A DNA stretch of 36,818 nt from Bdellovibrionales bacterium (GTDB lineage Bacteria; Bdellovibrionota; UBA1018; CAIMNF01). Both the position numbers and the translations under genes were made by a program. The stretch is taken from positions 1 to 36,818 of the forward strand of contig CANHQK010000019.1 in NCBI GenBank assembly GCA_947462765.1, given 5' to 3'. This document shows positions 8,239 through 16,466 of the stretch, piece after piece. Position 1 is the first letter of the stretch. Every line of letters begins with the position of its first letter. Under the pieces are notes generated by a model, which worked only from the letters and a program-made list of their open reading frames with translations, searched no databases and was not told where the DNA came from.

Positions 8239-9076
8239 GACTCCGTTCCTTCTCCATCGCAACCTCGCAATGGCAAGTCAGAATCCTGAGCCTTCCCGCA
8301 TCCCGCTTGGCACAATCAAGGCTGTGAATGCGGGAAAGGGTGGAGCGGTAAGAGGAGGGATCATGGAAAATCAGATCGGTGACTCGCATCGGTGCGATCC
8401 CTTCACGAAAAGAAGGAGTCAGCCAAGCCGCATCCGCAACCAAAAAATAATCCACATCCCGCACCGAAGGTACGAACAGCCCCATCTGGCCGAGTGTGTG
8501 ACCCGGCAGTGGGACCAGAAAGATGCTCCCATCACCCAACAAGTCCGATCCGTACCATCCCTCACCCAACTCCCTGAGGGGTACCGGAAACTCATCCACC
8601 CAGCGGGTCCTGGTCTCGAACGATTCAGGGAGGAGTGCTTTCAAAAATCCGTGTTTCACCTGCCGCACCGACCCTAACCCGCTCAGATAATCATACTCAC
8701 GGCGTGAGGCCACATAGCGGGCCCGGGAAAAATCACCCGCCCCTCCAATGTGATCCGCATGAAAGTGCGAGAGCAAGACTTGTGAGACTTCGGATTCGGC
8801 AATCCCGAGAGCCTTCAATCTCCCGACGGCGCTGGTTTCCGGGCTGACGGTCACGGGGGTGACCCAGGCATAAAGTTTTTCAGGGAATCGACGCGTGACC
8901 TCGTGAAATCGACCCGAGTACCCGGCATCAAAAAGCAAATACCCCTCCCGGGGATGCTCAATCAGCGCTACCGTCGACGGGAAACGGATTTTCCGCCATC
9001 GCCCAGTGACTGGATTGACGATTTTCTCGAACTGTTCGGTGTATCCGGCCTCTAGGAAGGTGATCGAGCGAACCAC
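8228..9076 (-). CDS. MBL-fold metallo-hydrolase
   Basis: This 282-residue protein has the metallo-beta-lactamase signature HFHADHIGG (His104, His106, Asp108, His109), a later metal ligand in PLPGHTLGQMG, a bridging Asp in VADAAW and a C-terminal His in LTCHCE. It resembles AHL-lactonase/glyoxalase II-type hydrolases, which cleave lactones, thioesters or similar ester bonds at a two-metal centre. There is no signal peptide, so it should be cytoplasmic. It begins with GTG, 7 nt after AAAGGA, and its 5' end overlaps the SDR gene by 25 nt. In this cluster it could release or proofread an acyl thioester or open a lactone intermediate. This role is inferred from context only. Confidence 0.85.
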   Translation of the reverse strand: MVRSITFLEAGYTEQFEKIVNPVTGRWRKIRFPSTVALIEHPREGYLLFDAGYSGRFHEVTRRFPEKLYAWVTPVTVSPETSAVGRLKALGIAESEVSQVLLSHFHADHIGGAGDFSRARYVASRREYDYLSGLGSVRQVKHGFLKALLPESFETRTRWVDEFPVPLRELGEGWYGSDLLGDGSIFLVPLPGHTLGQMGLFVPSVRDVDYFLVADAAWLTPSFREGIAPMRVTDLIFHDPSSYRSTLSRIHSLDCAKRDAGRLRILTCHCEVAMEKERSHAL

Positions 9077-10041
9077 GGGATTGTCCTTTCGAGACCCTCT
9101 TGCATGCTGATTCCGGGACGGTACCCGATGAGGGTCTTGGCTTTATCAATAGACAGAGTGCGGGTATACGCCAGTGTGCAGACTCCATACCGGGTCAATA
9201 GAGGCTCACGATCGGGAATGAAATGACGGTGAACCCATTCCAAGGCACCCGCAATTTTCCAGGCACGCTCGACCGGGATCCATTTTCTCTTCACCCGGTA
9301 ACCGAGGCGGCTGAGCAAAGCCTCGAGTGTGACCAGCTGATTCACGGGTTCGCCATTCGTGATATTGAACACCTCTCCAAGTGACTCAGGACCCGAACTC
9401 AGTGCGCAAAAAACAGCAGAGACCACGTTGTCGACGTAAGTGAGATCAATCCGGACCAATTCGTCCATCACCGGAACGAAGCCCTTCTCCGCGATGCGGA
9501 TCAACCGGGGCAGTATCGCTGTATCACGCGGACCGAAGATCCCCTGTGGGCGAAGGATCACGGTGTCCAGGCCGAGTTGAAAATACTCCTGAACCAAGCG
9601 TTCCGCCTTCAATTTCGAGTCTGCGTAATGATTGATCATCTTTTCCGGCAGCGGATCACCCTCAAGAATGAACTCTTTCGAGGCTTTCTCGACATAGACA
9701 CTCGGAGTGGAAATATGAACAAACCTGGATACCCGCTTCTCAAGTGCCACAGAGCACAGCACCTGGGTGGCCAGCACGTTTGAATGGTAGAATTCAGCGG
9801 GTCGTCCCCAAGGACTCGAGAGAGCCCCGCAGTGCACCACGGCGCTTTCTTCAGGCAAGACTTGTTCGAGAAACACTCGATCGGTCAGATCTCCAGCATG
9901 GGTGGAGGCTCCCAACTCGGCAAGGCGGCCGAGGGCCACCGGGTTCCGCCCCAATGCGATCACCCGCCTCCCCTGCTCGAGCAAGAGTTCAGTCAAACGC
10001 CCTCCAAGGAATCCGCTGGCCCCTGTCACCACCACCGTCAT
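9052..10041 (-). CDS. Extended SDR NAD(P)-dependent epimerase/dehydratase or 3-beta-HSD-like reductase
   Basis: This 329-residue protein has the Rossmann motif TGASGFLGG (6-14), a Ser-containing STPSVY (111-116) and catalytic YADSK (Tyr139, Lys143), the hallmarks of extended short-chain dehydrogenases. The C-terminal half carries substrate-domain blocks typical of the 3-beta-hydroxysteroid dehydrogenase/OleD side of the family (ILRPQGIFGPRD, IDLTYVDNVV, VFNITNGEPV). It would reduce a keto group or oxidise an alcohol. The ATG at 10041 gives the usual ATGA overlap with the ATP-grasp stop codon and has GGAACGG upstream. An ATG at 10053 would add four residues. It lies third in the operon after a KAS III, so a beta-ketoacyl product is a reasonable substrate. 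Confidence 0.82.
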   Translation of the reverse strand: MTVVVTGASGFLGGRLTELLLEQGRRVIALGRNPVALGRLAELGASTHAGDLTDRVFLEQVLPEESAVVHCGALSSPWGRPAEFYHSNVLATQVLCSVALEKRVSRFVHISTPSVYVEKASKEFILEGDPLPEKMINHYADSKLKAERLVQEYFQLGLDTVILRPQGIFGPRDTAILPRLIRIAEKGFVPVMDELVRIDLTYVDNVVSAVFCALSSGPESLGEVFNITNGEPVNQLVTLEALLSRLGYRVKRKWIPVERAWKIAGALEWVHRHFIPDREPLLTRYGVCTLAYTRTLSIDKAKTLIGYRPGISMQEGLERTIPWFARSPS

Positions 10042-11201
10042 GGGCCGTTCCATTCTATGTCGCGGGTGGAGGCCTCCAAGGGTGTCACACGACCGCGGAG
10101 ACCGGCACGAATCAGTGCAAAGAACGAAATGAACTGATCGAAAAACGGAATCGGATCGCGGGAATCAAACACCGTCTCGCGCGCCCCTGAGAAAATCGAT
10201 CCCCACAAGGTGAGCCGGTGCCAGGAATCGATCGAAGGAAGTCCGTATACGAGCATGGCCAATCGCAGTTGGGCTGACTCGCCGGACTCGGGGGCGAGAA
10301 TCCTCCCCGATCCTTCTCCTCCCGCCAGCAGATCGATGAATTCCGGATTCTGCGCAAACAAATGCAAGCCGCTCGTAGCCCTCGGGTTGCATTCCAAGGC
10401 ACGCACCGTCCCTGAGTCATCCTCGATGAAGTCGAAAGCGATCTGACCTGTGTATCCGGTCGCCTCGACAAATCGCTTCACCCAGTCCTCGATTGCCGGA
10501 TGGGACACAGCCTCGAAGCAGATCCCGGCCCCTTTTCCGGCCTTGAACTCATGGCTGTAGGTCAAGTGGGCTAGCAAGCGGCCATCTTTGGCCAAGGAAT
10601 ACGAACAATACTCCTTACCGGGGAGGAACTCCTGTACGCACCATGCTGCGCCGGTTGAAATTGAAGGAATGATGTTCCTTGCCTGATCCCGATCAAGAAT
10701 CAAGGTACGGGTGGCAAAACGAGAATACTCGGGTTTCAGAACAACGCGGTCTCCCCCGATTCCGTCGAGAGCCGAACCCAGCTCCTTCGGGCTGGTCGCA
10801 CGGAAGGTGAACGGAACCGGAAGACCGGCTGAGAGTGCACAGGTGTTGAATTCAACCTTGCTGTGAAGTCGGCCCAATTTCGCAGGATCATCCACCCAAA
10901 GAGTGAGCCGATCGGTCGAAGCACCACGCATCGGTGCCAGATGAAACACCTCCTCGCAGGTAGGGACCAGAACCTCCACTCCTTCATCCTCGATGACCTT
11001 ACCGACTGCCTTCCTGAAAGCATCAGGACCGTCGTTCGGAGCAGGCACCGAATAAAACGCAGAAAAAGCATTCGATCGACGGGATAACGCATGAGATAGA
11101 CTCTCGGCCCCGATCACACGGTGACCTGCACGCTTCAAAGCCCTTGCCAGATCGAGCGTCACCGGGGCCCGAGCCCCGGTCAGTAGAAAAGTCTTTCCCA
11201 T
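10038..11201 (-). CDS. ATP-grasp family ligase (CarB-like)
   Basis: This 387-residue protein has the layout of ATP-grasp ligases: an N-terminal pre-ATP-grasp Rossmann-like domain (FLLTGARAPVTLDLARALKRAGH), a central ATP-binding part (RVVLKPEYSRFATRTLI, then WCVQEFLPGKEYCSYSLAKDG) and the metal/phosphate segment ALECNPRATSGLHLF. Such enzymes make an acyl phosphate from a carboxylate and join it to an amine, thiol or hydroxyl. The gene begins 1 nt after the KAS III stop and ends in an ATGA overlap with the SDR, so it is translationally tied to both. It could form an amide or ester linkage on a lipid chain. The substrate cannot be read from the sequence. Confidence 0.8.
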   Translation of the reverse strand: MGKTFLLTGARAPVTLDLARALKRAGHRVIGAESLSHALSRRSNAFSAFYSVPAPNDGPDAFRKAVGKVIEDEGVEVLVPTCEEVFHLAPMRGASTDRLTLWVDDPAKLGRLHSKVEFNTCALSAGLPVPFTFRATSPKELGSALDGIGGDRVVLKPEYSRFATRTLILDRDQARNIIPSISTGAAWCVQEFLPGKEYCSYSLAKDGRLLAHLTYSHEFKAGKGAGICFEAVSHPAIEDWVKRFVEATGYTGQIAFDFIEDDSGTVRALECNPRATSGLHLFAQNPEFIDLLAGGEGSGRILAPESGESAQLRLAMLVYGLPSIDSWHRLTLWGSIFSGARETVFDSRDPIPFFDQFISFFALIRAGLRGRVTPLEASTRDIEWNGP

Positions 11202-11202
11202 C

Positions 11203-12204
11203 TCAATACTCGAAAATCACCATACCGAGAGACATACCGGCAGAAGTCCCCAGAAGGAGGACCTTGTCCCCCCTCCTGATTCGGCCCTGCTCGATAGCAT
11301 GATGGAGTGCCAGCGGAATCGATGCAGCAATCATGTTTCCATGTTTGGACAGGATGTCCATGTATTTCTCCTGGGCAATACCGAGTTTGCGTCGAACGAG
11401 CTCCATCCCGTTTCCGCTGGCCTGGTGTGGAACCACAAGCGCGATGTCGTTGAGACTCAACCCGCACTCTCGCATGGCCTCATCGAAAAACTCCGGTATT
11501 GTTTCAAGAACGAGGCGGAACACTTTCCGTCCATCCATGCAAAACAGGAATTTCTCGGAATCGGGACGCTCGGTTTTCGGGTGGACACGGGTCCCCCCTC
11601 CTTCGATTCGACAGTACCCCGCACCCTCACTGAAAGTCTTCATGTGGGCGTGAATGACTCCGGACCCTTCTCCGGGAGCGGGTCGGGTCACGATGGCGGC
11701 GGCCGCCCCGTCTCCGAATAAAGCATAGGCCTCATGCTGAGCCGGATTCAGTCCGACGGAGGCGATCTCAGTAGAGACGATCGCCAGAGTTCTGAACCGT
11801 CCGGTAGCCAATAAGGATGAGGCGAGATCGAAAGCCGTCACAAAACTGAGGCAAGTCGAATTGACATCGAAGCAAGGAATGGGAATCTCAGGTCGGTTCA
11901 GGGCTTTTTGGATCAGAGCCGCGGTTCCGGGGATGGCCTGTTCGGACGAACCGCTGGCACAGATGATGGCGTCGAGCTCCTCGTACCGGATACCGGATTT
12001 TTCGAGAGCTGCCATCAAAGCAAATGCGCCCATCTGAGACGCGGTCTCATCGGTCACATACCGACGCTCGGCAATGCCCGTCATCTGCTCGGATTTACCA
12101 CGAGCGAGACCCAGGCGGTCATCGACTTCCGCCCCGGTCACAATCCGCTTGGGGAGGTAAGATCCGGTAGAGAGGATTTTCAAGGGTCGTTTGTCGATTT
12201 TCAT
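11203..12204 (-). CDS. 3-oxoacyl-ACP synthase III family (KAS III) condensing enzyme
   Basis: This 333-residue protein has an intact KAS III triad: Cys118 (DVNSTCLSF), His260 (VPHQASG) and Asn290 (KHGNMIAASIP). It also has the family's YALFGDGAAAAI and terminal LLLGTSAGMSLGM blocks. It should perform a decarboxylative or Claisen condensation of an acyl-CoA with an ACP- or CoA-bound partner. The genomic context is a specialised cluster and not a fab operon, so it is probably not the housekeeping FabH, although no other FabH occurs in the window. The ATG at 12204 is preferred to a TTG at 12240, which overlaps the promoter. There is no Shine-Dalgarno sequence and a strong -10 ends 7 nt before the ATG, suggesting a leaderless mRNA. 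First gene of the minus arm. Confidence 0.88.
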   Translation of the reverse strand: MKIDKRPLKILSTGSYLPKRIVTGAEVDDRLGLARGKSEQMTGIAERRYVTDETASQMGAFALMAALEKSGIRYEELDAIICASGSSEQAIPGTAALIQKALNRPEIPIPCFDVNSTCLSFVTAFDLASSLLATGRFRTLAIVSTEIASVGLNPAQHEAYALFGDGAAAAIVTRPAPGEGSGVIHAHMKTFSEGAGYCRIEGGGTRVHPKTERPDSEKFLFCMDGRKVFRLVLETIPEFFDEAMRECGLSLNDIALVVPHQASGNGMELVRRKLGIAQEKYMDILSKHGNMIAASIPLALHHAIEQGRIRRGDKVLLLGTSAGMSLGMVIFEY

Positions 12205-12211
12205 GAGGCGG

Positions 12212-12240
12212 AGTATACCTGACTTTTTTAGTTTTTTCAA
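12212..12240 (-). promoter_or_regulatory. Strong sigma-70-type promoter of the KAS III operon
   Basis: On the minus strand a -35 TTGAAA (12240-12235, 5 of 6 matches) and a -10 TATACT (12217-12212, 5 of 6) are exactly 17 nt apart. Transcription should start at or within one or two bases of the ATG at 12204. The A-rich spacer could add promoter strength. The promoter lies in the divergent region between the two arms of the cluster. Confidence 0.75.
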
Positions 12241-12291
12241 TAGACTTTATATAAAAAAGAGGGTAGTTTCGCCCTGCATGGAGCGTTACGG

Positions 12292-12966
12292 ATGGCACAA
12301 CTGAAAAAGTGGTTCCGCTTTTTTTCCGCCTGCTTTTTTCTAATCACCGGAGGCGTGATCCTGATTTTCAATCGCAAGAACTACAAACCCATTTACCGCG
12401 GGTTCCGTTACTTCATGGAACACGAAAGCTACCAGATCACCCTGCGCCGCCTGCGGGAGGACCCGGATACGCGAGCCCTTGTCGAATCCCGGTACCGCCA
12501 GGGCCTCCCGGTCGATTGGGGCAAACTGCGCACTCTTCCCGAAAACACACTTGGCTTTCAGTTCGCCCGATTCATGAACCACCCGGAGGTGACTCCACTG
12601 GATCGGCTGCCCGAGGCCAGAACAGAGATTTCACCCGAGATCGATTACCTGAGACAACGGATCCGGTTGATTCATGACATCCATCATGTGGTTTGTGGTT
12701 TTCCTGCGGATGAACTCGGAGAAATGGGGATTTCGGCTTTCTACGTGGCCCAGATCAACAGCCCGCTGAATTCCATGCTCTTGGCTTTCGGTCTCATCAA
12801 ATGCACCATCAAGATGCCGGCCCGCCTACCCGAGCTGATGCAAGAAATCGTGAAGGGCTGGAGCATGGGGCTCAGGGCCAAGAATCTTTTCGGCATCAAG
12901 TGGGAGGAACTCTGGGAGATGCCAGTGGAGGACATCCGCAAGCTCGTCGGAGTGGAAGTCTCGTGA
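12292..12966 (+). CDS. COQ4-family protein
   Basis: This 224-residue protein carries the COQ4 metal motif HDxxH-x11-E exactly (His128, Asp129, His132, Glu144, in HDIHHVVCGFPADELGE). COQ4 proteins act in ubiquinone biosynthesis, on the C1 decarboxylation/hydroxylation step and in binding isoprenoid or lipid. An N-terminal hydrophobic segment at about 8-26 is unusual for the family and suggests membrane attachment. GGAG lies 8 nt before the ATG. A TATATA -10-like hexamer lies at 12248-12253, with a weak -35. It is the first gene of the plus arm, joined by an overlapping TGA/GTG to a desaturase and not to any ubi gene. A role in modifying a lipid or quinone-like product of the cluster is therefore likely but unproven. 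Confidence 0.82.
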   Translation: MAQLKKWFRFFSACFFLITGGVILIFNRKNYKPIYRGFRYFMEHESYQITLRRLREDPDTRALVESRYRQGLPVDWGKLRTLPENTLGFQFARFMNHPEVTPLDRLPEARTEISPEIDYLRQRIRLIHDIHHVVCGFPADELGEMGISAFYVAQINSPLNSMLLAFGLIKCTIKMPARLPELMQEIVKGWSMGLRAKNLFGIKWEELWEMPVEDIRKLVGVEVS

Positions 12967-13988
12967 ACCCGCGGTTTTCGATCGAGCTGAAAGGAGAGGT
13001 CCGGGCGCTTCTCAATTCGGATCCGAACGGACGGTACGCTGATCCGGGGGTCTGGGGCAAAGCAGCTGTCCTGATCGCTCTGACTGTTCTAGGTTATGGG
13101 AGTTTGCTTTTCCTCGCTCATACTTTTTCCGACCGCGTGGTTCTGGTCCTCGCCCTTGCCTTCGTCACCCTCTTTCTCGGACTGAATGTCATGCACGAGG
13201 CGGCCCACGGAAATCTTTCTCCGCACCCCGGGATCAATCGGATTCTGGCTTATACCTTCGATTTGTTCGGGATCAGTTCCGACCTTTATGTGATCAAACA
13301 CACCCATTTCCATCACCACTACACCAACCTCCATGAATTCGACGGAGACATCAACGAAGCCCCGCTGATTCGGATGTCGCTTGAGCAAACGCGCTGGGGG
13401 ATCCACCGTTACCAGGCCCTGTACACCCCTCTGCTTTATTCGCTGATCACCTTGACCTGGCCGTTCTTCGACCTCATTCGATTGGTGCGGCCACGCGTCG
13501 GCGGTAAGCCCTTCACTCCTCCACGTTTCGGGGTGAAACTCCGAATCCTACTGTTCAAGGTTCTGCACTATGTGCTCGCTTTGGCACTCCCCGCTCATCT
13601 CATCGGATGGAAAGAAACCCTGGTGTTATTCACCTTGTTTCACGCCGTGCTCGGTACGATCCTCGCCCTGATTTTTCAAGTCGCTCATGTTCACGAATCG
13701 GGACTGGTTCAGCCCGGGACCGGAAGGGAAGACTGGCACATCCATCAGATGCTGACGAGCGCTGACTTCAGCACCGGGAATCCTTGGATCAATCACAGTT
13801 TCGGCGGGCTCAATTTCCAGACCATCCACCATCTCTTTCCGAATGTTTCCCATCGTCACTTCCCGGCGATCCGTCAGATCGTCATCCGTCTGGCAAAACA
13901 GCACGGAATCCCCTACACCCATTTTGCGAGTTTCGGTGAAGCCATTCGCGCCCATTTCCGGCTGTTATCGCGACTGGGGCGAGCCTGA
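12963..13988 (+). CDS. Membrane fatty acid desaturase
   Basis: This 341-residue membrane protein has the three histidine boxes of acyl-lipid/acyl-CoA desaturases: HEAAH (78-82), HTHFHHHYTN (113-122) and QTIHH (286-290). Hydrophobic spans flank them (about 34-54, 58-76, 153-170, 197-215 and 218-241). The di-iron enzyme introduces a double bond, or hydroxylates an acyl chain, using O2 and an electron donor. No cytochrome b5 domain is fused. The start is a GTG overlapping the COQ4 stop (GTGA), with GGAG/GGAAG upstream. An in-frame extension back to 12801 inside the COQ4 gene is rejected. Its place in the cluster implies that the product has an unsaturated or oxidised acyl chain. Confidence 0.9.
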   Translation: MNPRFSIELKGEVRALLNSDPNGRYADPGVWGKAAVLIALTVLGYGSLLFLAHTFSDRVVLVLALAFVTLFLGLNVMHEAAHGNLSPHPGINRILAYTFDLFGISSDLYVIKHTHFHHHYTNLHEFDGDINEAPLIRMSLEQTRWGIHRYQALYTPLLYSLITLTWPFFDLIRLVRPRVGGKPFTPPRFGVKLRILLFKVLHYVLALALPAHLIGWKETLVLFTLFHAVLGTILALIFQVAHVHESGLVQPGTGREDWHIHQMLTSADFSTGNPWINHSFGGLNFQTIHHLFPNVSHRHFPAIRQIVIRLAKQHGIPYTHFASFGEAIRAHFRLLSRLGRA

Positions 13989-13991
13989 TCC

Positions 13992-15062
13992 ATGATCCAT
14001 CTCCACTGCCATGATCAACATGCCGGCCCCCGTTCGAACTCCCTTCTCGATCTCATCCGGGAAACCCGGGTTCCAGGTCCCATTTCATACCATTACGAAA
14101 GACCGGGAGGATACGAAGCCTTCGCCCGTGCCCAGGGATCACGCTTTAGGGTGGTCGAAGCTGAGGAGGACGGGATCACTCTCGGATTCACCCAAGTGAC
14201 CTTCGACCGTGTGTTGTGGGAAGAATCCGTACTCGAGATCGCCTACAGCGGAGACACACGGGTCGCGAGCTCCGCACGGGGCCTCCGGATTTCGGACCGT
14301 CTGATCTTTGAGGCTTGCGGCCTTCCTGTGCCGGTTTTCGGCGCCGTCATGTCCGGCAACGCCACTGTACTCCGTTCGAAACTGGGCCACTGGAGAAAGT
14401 CCGGCATCGATTTCAAGCCCATCGCGGACTTAGAGGCCTGTTTTTACCGTCCTTCGAAAGCTGTAGACCATGGCACCTGGTCCTGCCGTCAGGCCCGACC
14501 GGACGACTTGCCCTCGATGTTTTCGCTCTGGACCCAATACGCCCGCTCCCGCAATTTGACCCGGTGCTATGCCGATCCTGAGTCATTTGGCGCAGACTTT
14601 CCTCCCGGGACCTCACTCGAAACCACCTGGCTCATCCATGAGGGCCGGGATTTGATTGCGATGATGAGCCTCTGGGACCAAGATGCGCTCCGGATCATCC
14701 GGGTCGACTCAAGGTCCCCCGCAGTTGACTTTGCGCTCGCTTGGCTACCGGAATCCTGGATCCGGATCCCTGCCGCAGGAGAAGAACTCAGGATTCTGTA
14801 TTCCTACCGGCATGCATGGGCAACGGATCATCCTTCAGCCGCCCGCGCCCTACGCCTCCTGATTGCAGAGGGACGCCACCAGGCACTCAAGCAGGCCCGT
14901 CATTTCTTCTGTTTCGGGATCGATGCACGGGATCCGATGGCTGGCCCAGCACGTGCGGGTACGCTCTTCAGGAATCGGGCAAGAATCATCTGCGACCCGC
15001 GGGGAGTCCCGGGCGTCATTCCCGGAACCCGCCCGCTTCATCTGGAAATAGGTGTGGGCTGA
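13992..15062 (+). CDS. GNAT-family acyltransferase-like protein
   Basis: This 356-residue protein looks like a two-part GNAT. The first part (about 30-145) has the YHYERPGGYEAFARAQG opening seen in large GNAT proteins, a central strand pair and the CoA-binding-like loop SSARGLRISDRLI at about 92-104. The second half (about 155-350) has RQARPDDLPSMFSLW, another GNAT-type opening. The assignment is by pattern and individual catalytic residues cannot be named. It begins 3 nt after the desaturase stop, so it is part of the plus arm, and it could transfer an acyl group onto an amine or hydroxyl of the product. It ends 6 nt before the convergent CoA-transferase gene. Confidence 0.55.
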   Translation: MIHLHCHDQHAGPRSNSLLDLIRETRVPGPISYHYERPGGYEAFARAQGSRFRVVEAEEDGITLGFTQVTFDRVLWEESVLEIAYSGDTRVASSARGLRISDRLIFEACGLPVPVFGAVMSGNATVLRSKLGHWRKSGIDFKPIADLEACFYRPSKAVDHGTWSCRQARPDDLPSMFSLWTQYARSRNLTRCYADPESFGADFPPGTSLETTWLIHEGRDLIAMMSLWDQDALRIIRVDSRSPAVDFALAWLPESWIRIPAAGEELRILYSYRHAWATDHPSAARALRLLIAEGRHQALKQARHFFCFGIDARDPMAGPARAGTLFRNRARIICDPRGVPGVIPGTRPLHLEIGVG

Positions 15063-15068
15063 GGGAGC

Positions 15069-15731
15069 TCAGGCCGGAAGTGTCATCTCGGGAATCTCAC
15101 CCTCGATGATCAGGGGGGCTTCCGTAGAGCGGATAATCTCATCAACCGAAACACCGGGAGCCCGCTCGACCAAGCGCAATCCTTGCGGAGTCACATCGAT
15201 CACGGCGAGCTCGGACACAATCCGATTCACACAGCGCTTGCCAGTCAAAGGGAGAGTGCACTTCCGGAGAATCTTGCTCTTCCCGTCCTTCGATACGTGC
15301 TGCATCGCCACGACAACCCGCTTGGCCCCGGCCACCAGGTCCATCGCACCCCCCATGCCCTTCACAAGCTTGCCCGGAATCATCCAATTAGCGAGGTCAC
15401 CTTGCTCATCCACCTCCATAGCTCCGAGCACCGTCAGGTCGATTTTGCCGGCTCGGATCATAGCAAAGGAATCCGCACTCGAAAAAAACGCAGCTCCCGG
15501 AATCACCGTTACGGTCTCCTTACCGGCATTGATGAGATCGGCGTCCATCTCCTGCTCTGTCGGATAGGGTCCGAGGCCGAGAATCCCATTCTCACTCTGC
15601 AAAACAACTTCGATACCCCGGGGAATGTAGTTCGCAACCAGAGTCGGGATTCCGATCCCGAGATTGACATAGTAGCCATCGCGCAACTCTTGCGAAATGC
15701 GCATGGCAATCTGCTCACGCGATAGACTCAT
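15069..15731 (-). CDS. scoB: 3-oxoacid CoA-transferase subunit B
   Basis: This 220-residue protein matches the beta subunit of succinyl-CoA:3-ketoacid CoA-transferase (also AtoA/PcaJ-like). Catalytic Glu lies in the SENGILG motif. The [13 protein letters not shown] opening and the [17 protein letters not shown] block are characteristic. Together with subunit A it moves CoA from succinyl-CoA or acetyl-CoA to acetoacetate or a related ketoacid through a glutamyl-CoA thioester. Its ATG overlaps the TGA of the A subunit (ATGA). The sequence cannot settle whether acetoacetate or 3-oxoadipate is the substrate, but the thiolase at the head of the operon favours acetoacetate. Confidence 0.92.
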   Translation of the reverse strand: MSLSREQIAMRISQELRDGYYVNLGIGIPTLVANYIPRGIEVVLQSENGILGLGPYPTEQEMDADLINAGKETVTVIPGAAFFSSADSFAMIRAGKIDLTVLGAMEVDEQGDLANWMIPGKLVKGMGGAMDLVAGAKRVVVAMQHVSKDGKSKILRKCTLPLTGKRCVNRIVSELAVIDVTPQGLRLVERAPGVSVDEIIRSTEAPLIIEGEIPEMTLPA

Positions 15732-16444
15732 GACTGACCTCCTGTACGAAGCACTTTACGCTCAATCCGCTTCTGATAATCCTTACCCTGGAAAATCCGG
15801 TGGACATAAACACCCGGCAAGTGGATTTCATCGGGAGCGAGCTCACCCACCGGGACAAGCTGCTCGACCTCGGCAATCGTGATTTTTCCAGCCATCGCAC
15901 AAAGCGGGTTGAAATTACGGGACGTCATACGGAAAACGAGATTACCCATGGCATCCCCCTTCCAGGCCTTCACGATCCCGAAATCTCCGATGATCCCGCG
16001 CTCGAGCACAAACTTACGTCCATTGAACTCCCGCTCTTCCTTGCCCTCGGCGATCAAAGTCCCGACTCCAGTGGGGGTATAAAACGCCGGAATGCCTGAC
16101 CCTCCGGCACGAAGACGCTCGGCCAGGGTCCCCTGAGGCGCGAACTCGAGCTCGAGTTCACCAGAAAGAACCAGTTGCTCGAAGAGTTTGTTCTCTCCCA
16201 CATAACTCGAGACCATCTTACGGACCTGTCTCTTCTCGAGCATGAGCCCGATCCCGAACCCGTCGACACCGGCATTGTTCGAAACGCATGTGAGATCCTT
16301 CACACCCTTTCTGACCAGGGCAGCGATAGAATTCTCGGGAATCCCGCACAATCCGAAGCCCCCCATGGTGAGAATCGCGCCATCGAACACATCACGAACC
16401 GCCTCATCGGCACCGGAAACCACTTTGTTCATACCTTTGGACAT
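15728..16444 (-). CDS. scoA: 3-oxoacid CoA-transferase subunit A
   Basis: This 238-residue alpha subunit has the glycine-rich signature [13 protein letters not shown] near the N-terminus, the [14 protein letters not shown] block and [25 protein letters not shown], all standard for ScoA/AtoD/PcaI. It pairs with the next gene to form the active CoA-transferase. The ATG at 16444 is preferred to the GTG at 16450, because AAGGAG lies 5 nt before the ATG but only 1 nt before the GTG. It starts 22 nt after the solute-binding protein gene and belongs to the thiolase operon. Confidence 0.92.
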   Translation of the reverse strand: MSKGMNKVVSGADEAVRDVFDGAILTMGGFGLCGIPENSIAALVRKGVKDLTCVSNNAGVDGFGIGLMLEKRQVRKMVSSYVGENKLFEQLVLSGELELEFAPQGTLAERLRAGGSGIPAFYTPTGVGTLIAEGKEEREFNGRKFVLERGIIGDFGIVKAWKGDAMGNLVFRMTSRNFNPLCAMAGKITIAEVEQLVPVGELAPDEIHLPGVYVHRIFQGKDYQKRIERKVLRTGGQS

Positions 16445-16466
16445 GCTCACTCCTTAGCTTGATAAA

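Noticed and set aside
6958-12204. Naming the minus arm as oleABCD
   Set aside because: There is no OleB-type alpha/beta-hydrolase, the adenylate-forming enzyme is PaaK/F390-like and not OleC-like, and an ATP-grasp enzyme is present. Only a functional parallel is claimed.
12205-12240. N-terminal extension of KAS III from a TTG
   Set aside because: The extension is the -35 to -10 promoter region read as lysine-rich codons. KAS III proteins normally begin near the ATG at 12204.
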